From assembly GCA_965229885.1 (NCBI GenBank), contig CBDDJX010000003.1, positions 930,001-994,000 of the forward strand: a DNA stretch of 64,000 bases, written 5' to 3'. The stretch comes from DATLLJ01 sp965229885. GTDB lineage: Bacteria; Acidobacteriota; Vicinamibacteria; Vicinamibacterales; CAVVIG01. The number at the start of each line of letters is the position of its first letter. Position 1 is the stretch's first letter. Made by a program: the position numbers and the translations under genes. Shown here one piece after another: positions 26,528-36,588 of the stretch. The notes beneath the pieces were generated by a model. It had not been told where the DNA came from. It searched no databases and was given only the letters and a program-made list of their open reading frames with translations.

Positions 26528-27123
26528 TCGCCCACCTCCGCGGACGGCTCTCCGCCAAGCAGCCCCATCGCATCGTGATCGACGTGAACGGCGTGGGCTA
26601 CGACGTCTCAGTTCCGCTGTCGACGTTCTATGGCCTCGGCGACGAGGGCAGCGACGTGGCGCTGCGCATCCATACGCATGTCCGAGAAGATGCGCTGGCG
26701 TTGTACGGGTTCGCCACCTCGCTCGAGCTCGTCCTTTTCGAGCGATTGATCGGCATCAGCGGAATCGGTCCGAAGTTGGCGCTGGCGGTGATGTCCGGCA
26801 TCGAGCCGAACGAGCTCGTCCGCGCGATCGAAGGGTCCCACATCGCCCGGCTCACGGCGATCCCTGGCGTCGGTCAGAAGACATCCGAGCGCATTGTGGT
26901 CGAGCTGAAAGATCGGTTGCCGCGACTGCGGCCAGGGGCGGCCCCCGCCGGAGACGCCGCACACGAGCCGTCCGCACTGCGGGATGATGTGCTCTCGGCG
27001 CTCGTGAACCTGGGGTATCATCGGCCGCTCTCCGAACAAGCTGTCGACGCCGCGGTCAAGGCGACACCTGACGGCAGTTTTGAGCGGACGTTGAAGCACG
27101 CATTGCGGGAACTCGCCAGATGA
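26524..27123 (+). CDS. ruvA: Holliday-junction DNA helicase subunit RuvA
   Basis: Tetrameric junction-binding subunit. Domain I starts MIAHLRGRLSAKQPHRIVID; the two helix-hairpin-helix motifs are LIGISGIGPKLALAVMSG and LTAIPGVGQKTSERIVVELK; domain III (DDVLSALVNLGYHRP) binds RuvB. The frame extends far upstream without conservation; the GTG at 26524 is chosen because the protein then begins exactly at the conserved N-terminus and overlaps the ruvC stop. Confidence 0.95.
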   Translation: MIAHLRGRLSAKQPHRIVIDVNGVGYDVSVPLSTFYGLGDEGSDVALRIHTHVREDALALYGFATSLELVLFERLIGISGIGPKLALAVMSGIEPNELVRAIEGSHIARLTAIPGVGQKTSERIVVELKDRLPRLRPGAAPAGDAAHEPSALRDDVLSALVNLGYHRPLSEQAVDAAVKATPDGSFERTLKHALRELAR

Positions 27124-27141
27124 GCGCCTGCGGCCAGATGA

Positions 27142-28173
27142 GTGGATAACGCCAGCCGAATCGTGACCACGGCGCGCGTTGACGAGGACGCGCAGTACGA
27201 AGCCGGGCTTCGCCCGCGTATCCTGAACGACTACATCGGCCAGGACCGCATCCGCGAGAACCTCCAGGTGGCGATCTCCGCGGCGAAGCAGCGCCAGGAG
27301 CCGCTCGATCATGTCCTACTGCACGGTCCCCCCGGTCTTGGAAAGACGACGCTGGCGTATGTGATCGCGAACGAGATGGGCGTCCAAGTCCGGGCGACGT
27401 CAGGGCCAGCGATCGATAAGCCAGGCGATCTGGTCGGGATCGTCACCAACCTCGCCGCCGGTGAAGTGCTGTTCATCGACGAGATTCATCGCATGTCGCC
27501 GGCGGTCGAAGAGATCCTGTATCCCGCGCTCGAAGACTACGAGGTTGACATCGTCATTGGCCAGGGTCCGAGTGCGCGGACGGTCAAGATGCGTCTCGAG
27601 CCCTTCACGCTCATCGGCGCGACGACGCGGACGGGACTGCTGACGTCGCCGCTTCGGTCGCGGTTCGGCATCGTCCATCGGCTGGAGTTCTATACTGCCG
27701 CAGACCTTGAAGAGATCATCCGCCGCTCCGCGAGGATTCTCGCCATCCCCGTGGAGGATGCCGCCGCGGTCGAGATTGCGAGGCGGGCGCGGGGCACGCC
27801 GCGCATCGCCAACCGTCTGCTGCGTCGCGTCCGCGACTACGCACAGGTGCGCGCGGCGGGAACCGTGACGCTCGATGTCGCCCACGCCGCGCTGAAGCTG
27901 CTCGAGGTTGACGAGCATGGCTTCGACGAGACGGACCGGAAGCTGCTGCGGACGATCATCGAGAAGTTCGGCGGCGGACCAGTCGGCCTTAACACGATTG
28001 CGACGGCGATCAGCGAGGAGAAGGACGCGATCGAGGATATCTACGAGCCGTTCCTGATCCAGATCGGGTTCCTCGACCGTACGCCGCGAGGCCGCGTCGC
28101 GACACCGCTCGCCTACGCCTATTTCGGGCTCGAGATGCCCGATGACAGAAGAAGGGATTCGCGACTGTGGTAA
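27142..28173 (+). CDS. ruvB: Holliday-junction DNA helicase motor RuvB
   Basis: AAA+ hexameric motor for branch migration. Walker A GPPGLGKTTLA is near residue 62, Walker B LFIDEIHRM follows, then the sensor GATTRTGLLTSPLRSRFG and arginine finger region, and a winged-helix C-terminus ending with FGLEMP. At 343 residues it is normal. GTG start 18 bp after ruvA. It overlaps the start of fabH by 7 bases. Confidence 0.97.
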   Translation: MDNASRIVTTARVDEDAQYEAGLRPRILNDYIGQDRIRENLQVAISAAKQRQEPLDHVLLHGPPGLGKTTLAYVIANEMGVQVRATSGPAIDKPGDLVGIVTNLAAGEVLFIDEIHRMSPAVEEILYPALEDYEVDIVIGQGPSARTVKMRLEPFTLIGATTRTGLLTSPLRSRFGIVHRLEFYTAADLEEIIRRSARILAIPVEDAAAVEIARRARGTPRIANRLLRRVRDYAQVRAAGTVTLDVAHAALKLLEVDEHGFDETDRKLLRTIIEKFGGGPVGLNTIATAISEEKDAIEDIYEPFLIQIGFLDRTPRGRVATPLAYAYFGLEMPDDRRRDSRLW

Positions 28174-29204
28174 CCGTCAAGCCTTGGCGCGCTCGAACGA
28201 CGTCGCGCGTTGGCGGCCGGACCACGACGATCCGATCGCTCGCGAGCTATGTGCCCCCCCGCGTGCTGACCAACGCCGACCTCGAAAAGATGGTGGACAC
28301 GACCGACGAGTGGATTCTGCAGCGAACGGGCATCCGCGAGCGGCACATCGTCGATCCTGGCGTGGCGACGTCGGACCTCGGCCAGGCGGCCGCCATCAAG
28401 GCGATTGAGCGTGCGGGTCTGACCCCCGACGACATCGGCGTCATCATCGTCGGTACCGTCACGCCGGACACGCTCTTCCCGAGCACGGCGTGCCTGATTC
28501 AACACAAAATCGGCGCCCATCACGCGTGGGGGTTCGATCTGAGCGCGGCCTGTTCGGCCTTCACCTATTCGCTGACGACGGCCAGCCAGTTCGTGGCCTC
28601 CGGGGCCCACGACCACGTGCTGGTCGTCGGCGCCGACGTGATGTCGAGCATCATCGACTATCAGGACCGGTCGACGTGCGTCCTGTTTGGCGACGGCGCC
28701 GGTGCGGCGGTCGTGTCGGCGGCGGGCGAGGGCGATGGCCACATTGTCGATTTCGAGCACGAAATCGACGGCAGTGGCGGGCCAGCGCTGTGCATACCTG
28801 CAGGCGGCAGCCTGCGGCCGCCGTCGCACAAGACCGTCGACGAGCGCCTGCACTACGTCAAGCAGGACGGCGCGACCGTCTTCAAGTTCGCCGTGCGCAA
28901 GACCGAGGAAATCGGCCGGCGCATTCTCGAGCGAAATGGCCTCACGGCCAACGACATCGACTTGTTCGTGTCGCACCAGGCCAACCGCCGCATCATCGAG
29001 TCGGCGGCCGAGAAGCTCGGCGTCGACGAGAAGAAGGTCATCATCAACATCGAGCGATTCGGCAACACGACGGCCGCCACCATCCCGCTGGCGCTCGACG
29101 ACGCGGTGTGCAGCGGACGCTTAAAGCGGGGCGATCTCGTGCTGCTCGCCTCGGTCGGTGCCGGGTTCACCGCGGGTGCCGTGCTGCTCCGCTGGGGATT
29201 TTGA
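28167..29204 (+). CDS. fabH: 3-oxoacyl-ACP synthase III (FabH)
   Basis: Starts fatty-acid chains by condensing acyl-CoA with malonyl-ACP. The catalytic triad is complete: C129 in DLSAACSAFTY, H270 in VSHQANRRI and N300 in ERFGNTTAATIP. The N-terminal part (VDTTDEWILQRTGIRERH) is typical; the first ~20 residues are extra compared with E. coli FabH, so translation might begin later. No other fab gene is adjacent, an unusual location at the end of the ruv operon. Confidence 0.94.
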   Translation: MVTVKPWRARTTSRVGGRTTTIRSLASYVPPRVLTNADLEKMVDTTDEWILQRTGIRERHIVDPGVATSDLGQAAAIKAIERAGLTPDDIGVIIVGTVTPDTLFPSTACLIQHKIGAHHAWGFDLSAACSAFTYSLTTASQFVASGAHDHVLVVGADVMSSIIDYQDRSTCVLFGDGAGAAVVSAAGEGDGHIVDFEHEIDGSGGPALCIPAGGSLRPPSHKTVDERLHYVKQDGATVFKFAVRKTEEIGRRILERNGLTANDIDLFVSHQANRRIIESAAEKLGVDEKKVIINIERFGNTTAATIPLALDDAVCSGRLKRGDLVLLASVGAGFTAGAVLLRWGF

Positions 29205-29392
29205 GCCGGTCGCGTGTTTCGGCGGGGTCCGCCGGTATTTCGCGGCATTTCTCACTTCGGCAACTCGGAAAAACCCGTCTCTCCGATGCGCCGCCGCAAG
29301 CCCCATTCCGGCCGACTGGCCGTAGTGTGGTTTGTCATTCGAAAACCGTACACGAGTTCTCGTCAGACTGCTGACATTGGGGTGACCGCCTC

Positions 29393-29530
29393 ATGTCCAC
29401 AACCTATTTATCTGTAATGACTTCTCGTTCGCAGCGTCGTAGACCAAAGGCTGGCGAGGCGATTGCTCTGACGTCTGGCTGGATGACCACGCACATCATC
29501 TGGGGCGAATCGATCAAGGAGGCCTTCTAG
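29393..29530 (+). CDS. Possible 45-residue ORF
   Basis: MSTTYLSVMTSRSQRRRPK up to SIKEAF, ending one base before the next start (TAGATG), which suggests coupling to the acetyltransferase. No family recognised, and the ribosome site is weak. The rest of the 326-bp gap after fabH shows no other gene. Confidence 0.25.
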   Translation: MSTTYLSVMTSRSQRRRPKAGEAIALTSGWMTTHIIWGESIKEAF

Positions 29531-30171
29531 ATGGAGAAGATGCCTTATCAGGCGCACCTCGAACCGGCGCTGCCACCGGCGACCGTTCACACGCCGGCGA
29601 CCACGAGCAGCGACTGGCGCACGGGGTTGCCGTGCCTGACCGGAAGTCTCGTGAGCCTGCGCGGACTGCGCGCGAGCGACGCGCCAGCGCTGTTCGCCGC
29701 GCTGACGAGCGAGCAAGTGTCCAGGTTCATTTCGCCGTCACCGGCGACGATCGACGGCTTTGGCGCTTCATCAATTGGACGATCCGGCAGAGGCAGTCGG
29801 GACAGTTCACATGCTTCGCCGTGGTACCGCACGGCCTGGATTCGCCGATCGGGATCTTCCAGATCCGGTCCCTCGAGCCGACGTTCGGGACGGCGGAGTG
29901 GGGCTTCGCGCTGGCGTCAGAATATTAGGGCACGGGCGTTTTCGTCGATGGCGCAACAAAGATTGTCGATTTCGCGTTTGACGTGCTGGGTACCCATCGG
30001 CTCGAAGCGCGCGTGGCGCTCGAGAACGAACGCGGCAACGGCGCGCTGCGGAAGCTGGGTGCCATGAAGGAAGGGGTGCTGCGGCGGTCGTTCCTTCGAC
30101 ACGGCGAGCAGCTGGACCAGGCGCTGTGGACGATATTGCGGGACGAATGGCTCGAAGCCAAGGCCGTCTAG
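29531..30171 (+). pseudogene. RimJ/RimL-type GNAT acetyltransferase, broken
   Basis: N-acetyltransferase of the GNAT fold: SLRGLRASDAPALFAALTSE at the start, then FINWTIRQRQSGQF, GTAEWGFALASEYWGTG (the acetyl-CoA-binding region) and ENERGNGALRKLGAMKEGVLR, typical of enzymes acetylating ribosomal proteins or antibiotics. Two lesions: a missing T near 29759 (TTT for TTTT) shifts the frame, and a TGG-to-TAG change at 29926-29928 puts a stop where Trp is expected. AAGGAGG stands 8 bases before the ATG. The nonsense base is not explained by run-length error, so decay may be real. Confidence 0.75.
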
Positions 30172-30224
30172 GGTTCGCGAGCCATTCACTAATCTGCTTT
30201 CGCGCATTACACTTGATCGCGGAC

Positions 30225-31268
30225 ATGCATGTCCGTGACTTCGACTTCGATCTTCCCCCTGAACTGATTGCGCAGGAGCCGCCGGCCGAGCGCGGTGGCT
30301 CGCGCCTACTGCTCCTCGATCGCGCGAGCGGCGCCATCACGCACCGAACGATATGCGCCCTTCCAGAGCTCCTTGTGCCCAGCGATGTGCTCGTCATCAA
30401 CAACACCCGCGTCTTTCCAGCACGGCTCCTCGGCCGGCGTGTGCCGAGCGACGGAGCGGTGGAGTGTCTGCTCACCGGCCACATCGAGGATGATCAATGG
30501 GAAGCCCTCGTGCACCCAGGCCAGAAGCTCAAGCCTGGCGCGCGCGTCGTTTTTGAAGGCGCGCGCGTCCTGCACGGTGAGATTCTCGAGCGCCGGTTCC
30601 ATGGCCGGAGGCTGATTCGATTGTGGACCGACGATGGCGGTTCGGTCGACGACGCAGTCGACGCCATCGGGCATGTGCCGCTGCCGCCGTATATCAAGCG
30701 TGATGACCACCGGGCGGATCGCGACCGTTACCAGACCATGTTCGCGCGGTCTCGCGGATCGGTCGCCGCACCGACGGCTGGCCTCCACTTCAGTCCCGCG
30801 CTCGTCGCCCGCTCGGTCGCCCGCGGCGTCGCGATAGCCGAGATCACCCTTCATGTCGGCTACGGCACGTTTCAGCCGGTGCGCGTCGAGCAGGTCGAAG
30901 ATCACCGCGTGGAACGAGAGCGGTACGAAATCGGTCGCACCGCAGCGGAAACGATCACGGCGGCACTGCACGAGAAGCGGCGGATCGTTGCCGTCGGGAC
31001 GACGACGACGCGGGCGCTCGAAGCCGTAGCACGCGAGCACGATGGTCAGATTGTGCCCGGCAGTGGATGGACCGACCTGTTCATCTATCCTGGCTTTACG
31101 TTCCGCGTCGTTTCCGGCCTCTTGACCAACTTCCATCTCCCGCAGTCGTCCCTGTTGATGCTCGTGTCAGCCTTTGCCGGCCGCGAGCGTGTGCTGCTGG
31201 CCTACCGGCAGGCCATCGCCGATCGGTACCGGTTCTACAGTTACGGCGACGCCATCCTGATTCGCTGA
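30225..31268 (+). CDS. queA: S-adenosylmethionine:tRNA ribosyltransferase-isomerase
   Basis: Transfers and rearranges the ribosyl group of SAM onto preQ1 in tRNA to give epoxyqueuosine. Family signatures: FDFDLPPELIAQEPPAERGG at the start, VLVINNTRVFPARL, the PTAGLHFS motif and LTLHVGYGTFQPV-like ITLHVGYGTFQPV, ending with YRFYSYGDAILI. Upstream codons in the same frame are not conserved, so ATG 30225 is the start (347 residues). Works with queE and queC at 44.4-45.7 kb. Confidence 0.95.
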   Translation: MHVRDFDFDLPPELIAQEPPAERGGSRLLLLDRASGAITHRTICALPELLVPSDVLVINNTRVFPARLLGRRVPSDGAVECLLTGHIEDDQWEALVHPGQKLKPGARVVFEGARVLHGEILERRFHGRRLIRLWTDDGGSVDDAVDAIGHVPLPPYIKRDDHRADRDRYQTMFARSRGSVAAPTAGLHFSPALVARSVARGVAIAEITLHVGYGTFQPVRVEQVEDHRVERERYEIGRTAAETITAALHEKRRIVAVGTTTTRALEAVAREHDGQIVPGSGWTDLFIYPGFTFRVVSGLLTNFHLPQSSLLMLVSAFAGRERVLLAYRQAIADRYRFYSYGDAILIR

Positions 31269-31271
31269 GAC

Positions 31272-31355
31272 GTACAAATGCACGAATGCACCCGTGCATG
31301 AATCCGGAACGTGCGTCGTGGCATTCTTGCATTGGTGCATTGGTGCACTTGATAA
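31272..31355. repeat. Dispersed TGCACGAA/TTGTGCAT-type palindromic repeat
   Basis: TGCACGAATGCACCCGTGCA and, 30 bp on, GCATTCTTGCATTGGTGCAT form a degenerate inverted pair related to the element at 2645-2733. It fills the gap between queA and the tRNA gene and may act as a transcript-end hairpin. Confidence 0.6.
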
Positions 31356-31366
31356 TGAAGGTTCCG

Positions 31367-31443
31367 GCCGGGGTAGCTCAGGTGGTTAGAGCGGGCGTCT
31401 CATAAGCGCCAGGTCGACGGTTCGAGTCCGTCCTCCGGCACCA
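31367..31443 (+). tRNA. tRNA with CAU anticodon (Met, or Ile2 if lysidinylated)
   Basis: Complete cloverleaf: acceptor GCCGGGG/CTCCGGC, D arm GCTC/GAGC, anticodon stem GGCGT/GCGCC with loop CTCATAA, T arm GACGG/CCGTC with TTCGAGT, encoded CCA. The anticodon is CAT. It lies 13 bp before tilS, whose enzyme modifies the CAU tRNA for Ile, so tRNA-Ile2 is possible, although the loop also fits elongator tRNA-Met. Confidence 0.95.
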
Positions 31444-31456
31444 ATTCCAGCTCTGC

Positions 31457-32932
31457 ATGTTGTTGCTGCAACGCGTCCGGCAGTTCGTTCGCCAACACGC
31501 GCTGTTTCGCGCGGAGACGCGCGTCGTCGTGGCCCTTTCCGGCGGATCGGATTCGGTCGCGCTCGCGCTCATCCTGCGCGAGCTCGACGCCTTGGGCGAG
31601 GTCCGTCTGGTCGGGGCTGCGCACTTCAACCATCAGCTTCGGGATGATGGAGCACAGCACGACGAAGAGTTTTCAGCCTCCGTGGCGCGCCTGCTCGACG
31701 TGCCGTTTGCCGCGGACCGGGAGGATGTCAGGACGCGCGCGCGTGGCGAGCGGCGGTCGATCGAGGATGCCGCGCGGGGGGCGCGGCACGAGTTTTTCGA
31801 GCGTGCTCGGCGGCAGTTCGATGCCGACGTCGTGGCGCTCGGTCACACGCGCGACGACCAGGCCGAAACGTTCCTGCTCAGGCTGCTGCGAGGCGCCGGC
31901 CCGCGCGGCCTGGCGGCGATGTATCCACGGCATGGCACGATCATCCGTCCCGTTCTCGACTGCCGCCGGGCGGAATTGCGCGCGTACCTCGCCGCCCGCG
32001 GCATGACGTTTACCGAAGACGAAACCAACGCTGACGTCGGAATTCCACGCAATCGGGTCCGTTCGGAGTTGATACCGCTGCTCGTGGAGCGCTTTAACCC
32101 CGCGATCGTTGACGTGCTGGCCCACGAAGCGGAGCTGGCCCGCGAGACGTGGGCCTGGCTCGAATCGGCCGCCGCCGAATTCGAAAAAGGGGAAAAAAGG
32201 GACGGGAGTCGTTTTTCGAACCTGAGAGGGGACGGGGGCCGCTTCCGGCGGCATGCCCCGGAAACGACTCCCGTCCCCTTTTTCGAACTCGACGTGGCGC
32301 GGCTGATGGGGGCGCCAGGGCCGCTTCGACGTCTTGTGCTTTGGCGGGCGATGAATGAAGTGGCCAGCGACCGGTCGGTGTCGTTCGAGCATGTCGATGC
32401 GGCGCTCCAGCTCCTCGACGCGGACCACGGTGCGGTCGATGCGCCAGGGCATCGCGTGCAACGTCTTGGTCCCCAGCTCGTCCTGACCGGGAGGCCGCGT
32501 GGTGCCGCGAACCCTGGGAAGCCCGCGAACCTTTTTCAGTATCCGCTGTCTATTCCAGGAGAGGTCCAGCTCGCGGAGGCCGACTGCATCGTCGCGGCGG
32601 AGCTCGAGGCCGGGCCAGGCGACGCGAAAGCCGCCGCCCGGTCAGGCAAGGGGCCGCTGGCGCTGGTCCGGCGGGATCTCTTTCAACTACCGCTGGCGGT
32701 GCGGAATCGGCGCCCCGGCGACAAGTTCCGGCCGGTCGGCGTGGGAGGGCGGAAGAAGCTGCAGGACTACTTTGTCGACCGCAAAGTGGCCCTGGGCAGG
32801 CGCGACCAGGTGCCTCTGGTCGTTGACGGATCGGACCGGATTGTGTGGGTAGCCGGCTACGGCATTGACGAGGCGTTTCGCGTGACGGACCCCTCGCAAG
32901 CCGTGCTACTCTTGAGACTTAGACAAGTCTGA
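31457..32932 (+). CDS. tilS: tRNA(Ile)-lysidine synthase
   Basis: Converts the wobble C of tRNA-Ile2 (CAU) to lysidine so that it reads AUA. The PP-loop ATPase motif SGGSDS is at residues 28-33, with HFNHQLRDDG and ALGHTRDDQAETFLLRLLRG following; the C-terminal TilS_C domain has RNRRPGDKFRPVG and KKLQDYFVD. The 491 residues exceed the norm because of an in-frame inserted repeat at about residues 242-277. The insertion lies between the catalytic and middle domains. The ATG is 13 bp after a CAU tRNA gene. Confidence 0.95.
   Translation: MLLLQRVRQFVRQHALFRAETRVVVALSGGSDSVALALILRELDALGEVRLVGAAHFNHQLRDDGAQHDEEFSASVARLLDVPFAADREDVRTRARGERRSIEDAARGARHEFFERARRQFDADVVALGHTRDDQAETFLLRLLRGAGPRGLAAMYPRHGTIIRPVLDCRRAELRAYLAARGMTFTEDETNADVGIPRNRVRSELIPLLVERFNPAIVDVLAHEAELARETWAWLESAAAEFEKGEKRDGSRFSNLRGDGGRFRRHAPETTPVPFFELDVARLMGAPGPLRRLVLWRAMNEVASDRSVSFEHVDAALQLLDADHGAVDAPGHRVQRLGPQLVLTGRPRGAANPGKPANLFQYPLSIPGEVQLAEADCIVAAELEAGPGDAKAAARSGKGPLALVRRDLFQLPLAVRNRRPGDKFRPVGVGGRKKLQDYFVDRKVALGRRDQVPLVVDGSDRIVWVAGYGIDEAFRVTDPSQAVLLLRLRQV
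32180..32287. repeat. REP-like palindromic element inside tilS
   Basis: Left arm 32180-32220 contains GGGACGGGAGTCGTTT; right arm 32260-32287 holds its reverse complement AAACGACTCCCGTCCC, both bordered by TTCGAA and A/T runs. The middle contains another GGGGACGGGG. This matches the style of REP units moved by REP-associated tyrosine transposases. It is 108 bp, a multiple of three, and open in the tilS frame. Confidence 0.8.
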
Positions 32933-32967
32933 AGATCTACGCTACGCGTAATTGGGGAGGCTCTCTC

Positions 32968-34883
<1,916 letters not shown>

Positions 34884-34887
<4 letters not shown>

Positions 34888-35762
34888 GCTTCCGCAAGGC
34901 CTTCGATATCCCCCTCGCCGACGGCCGCGTGCTGGCGCTGGGCCTGCAGCCGCTGGTGATGGGCATCCTCAACGTCACACCTGATTCGTTCGCTGATGCG
35001 TCGCCCAGCCTCGATGCCACCGTCGCCATCGACCGCGCGTTAGCGATGCAGGAAGCAGGGGCGGACATTCTCGACGTCGGCGGTGAGTCGACCCGCCCGG
35101 GCGCGGAGCCCGTGACGGCCAGCGAGGAGCTGTCGCGCCTCCTTCCCGTCGTCAAGGCGCTCGCGAGGCGCCTGCGCGTGCCGATCTCCGTTGACACCTA
35201 CCGAGCCCAGGTGGCCCGTGCCGTGATCGCCGAGGGAGCGTCTATCATTAACGACATCAGTGGATTGCGGTACGAGCCGGAGCTGGCGGACGTGGTGGCG
35301 GAGTCACAGGTGGCACTGGTGTTGATGCACACGCGCGGCCGTTCGAAAGGCATGTACGCCGAGGCCGTCTACCGCGATCTCATGGGAGAGATCACAGCGG
35401 AATTGAGCACCAGCATGACGGTCGCGGCCGCGGCGGGCGTTGAGCCCCGGCGCGTGATTGTCGATCCCGGCGTCGGGTTTGCCAAACAGCCGAACGACAG
35501 TTATGGTGTGCTGGCACGGCTGTCTGAGCTGGCTTCGGCGCTCGATCGACCCGTGCTCGTCGGCCCATCGCGTAAGTCCTTCATGCGGGAAGCGCTGGCC
35601 GGCCGGCCCGCGCCGGAGCGGGACTGGGGGACGGCGGCGGCGGTGGCGGCGGCCGTCGTTGCCGGCGCCCACATCGTTCGTGTCCACGCGGTGGGCGAGA
35701 TGGTGCAGGTTGTGCGCGTGGCGGAAGAAATACGGCGCCACGGCGAAAGGGCAGAGAGCTGA
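34884..35762 (+). CDS. folP: Dihydropteroate synthase
   Basis: Condenses p-aminobenzoate with the pterin pyrophosphate in folate synthesis, the sulfonamide target. Motifs: MGILNVTPDSFADA (pterin loop), DVGGESTRPGAEPV, the DPGVGFAK segment and VGPSRKSFM with RVHAVGEM at the end. 292 residues. The GTG start overlaps the ftsH stop (GTGA), indicating coupling. Confidence 0.95.
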
Positions 35763-36586
35763 CCTGGTCCACCGCACTGCTTCGCCGCCCCCCCATCGGC
35801 TGGTGGGACATCGCCGACATCGCGGTGGTGTCGATCCTCGTCTACGAACTCCTCATGCTGATCCGTGGGACGCGCGCCATGCAGATGGCCCTCGGCGGCA
35901 CCGTGATTCTCGGCGTGTTCTACCTCTCGGGCTGGAGTCACCTCGAAACGGTCAACTTTCTGATTCGCAATTTTGTCGCGTATGTCGTCTTCGCCGTCAT
36001 CGTGCTGTTTCAGGCCGACATCCGCCGGGCGCTCGCCCATCTGGGCCGTGCGCCGTTCTTCCGCTACTTCTTGAGAGCGGAGTCGGCGGAGGAATCGATT
36101 GAGGAGCTGATCGTGGCCGCTGGCCTCCTGTCAGCGAAACGCATCGGCGCCATCATCGCGATCGAGCGGCAGGTCGGGCTGCGCAATTACATCGAAGGCG
36201 GGATTCCACTCGACGCCGTGCTGACGTACGATCTCCTGGTGAGCATTTTTCAGCCGTCGTCGCCGCTGCATGACGGCGCCGCGATCGTGCAGGCCGATCG
36301 CGTCGCGGCGGCCGCGTGCTTCCTGCCATTGACGGTCAACCCGAAGCTCGGCAAAGGGCTCGGCTCCCGTCATCGCGCCGCCGTCGGGCTGACCGAGGAG
36401 AATGACGCCGCGGCGATCGTCGTGTCGGAAGAAACGGGCCTCGTGTCGGTCGTCGTCGATGGCCACATCGAGCGCGGGTTCGACGCCGACGCGCTGCGCG
36501 TCCGCCTGCGGTCGCTCGTCCTCCCGAGGCGCGCTTCGTCGCCCACGCGCGACATCGGCACGCCTGAAATGGCCGGTCGCCTCTAA
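35759..36586 (+). CDS. cdaA: Diadenylate cyclase CdaA
   Basis: Makes the second messenger c-di-AMP from two ATP. Membrane helices at the N-terminus (WWDIADIAVVSILVYELLML and two more) anchor a DAC domain with the catalytic SSPLHDGAAIV (DGA) and GSRHRAAVGLTE (RHR). The conserved N-terminal helix begins upstream of the first GTG in frame (35822/35825), so translation must begin earlier; the only near candidate after the folP stop is CTG at 35759, which overlaps it. This start is inferred. Followed by cdaR and glmM, the order known from Firmicutes. Confidence 0.9.
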   Translation: MTWSTALLRRPPIGWWDIADIAVVSILVYELLMLIRGTRAMQMALGGTVILGVFYLSGWSHLETVNFLIRNFVAYVVFAVIVLFQADIRRALAHLGRAPFFRYFLRAESAEESIEELIVAAGLLSAKRIGAIIAIERQVGLRNYIEGGIPLDAVLTYDLLVSIFQPSSPLHDGAAIVQADRVAAAACFLPLTVNPKLGKGLGSRHRAAVGLTEENDAAAIVVSEETGLVSVVVDGHIERGFDADALRVRLRSLVLPRRASSPTRDIGTPEMAGRL

Positions 36587-36588
36587 CC

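Noticed and set aside
31457..32932. Reading tilS as two genes because of the low-similarity middle segment
   Set aside because: The frame is continuous, and the unusual segment is a palindromic repeat insertion of exactly 36 codons.
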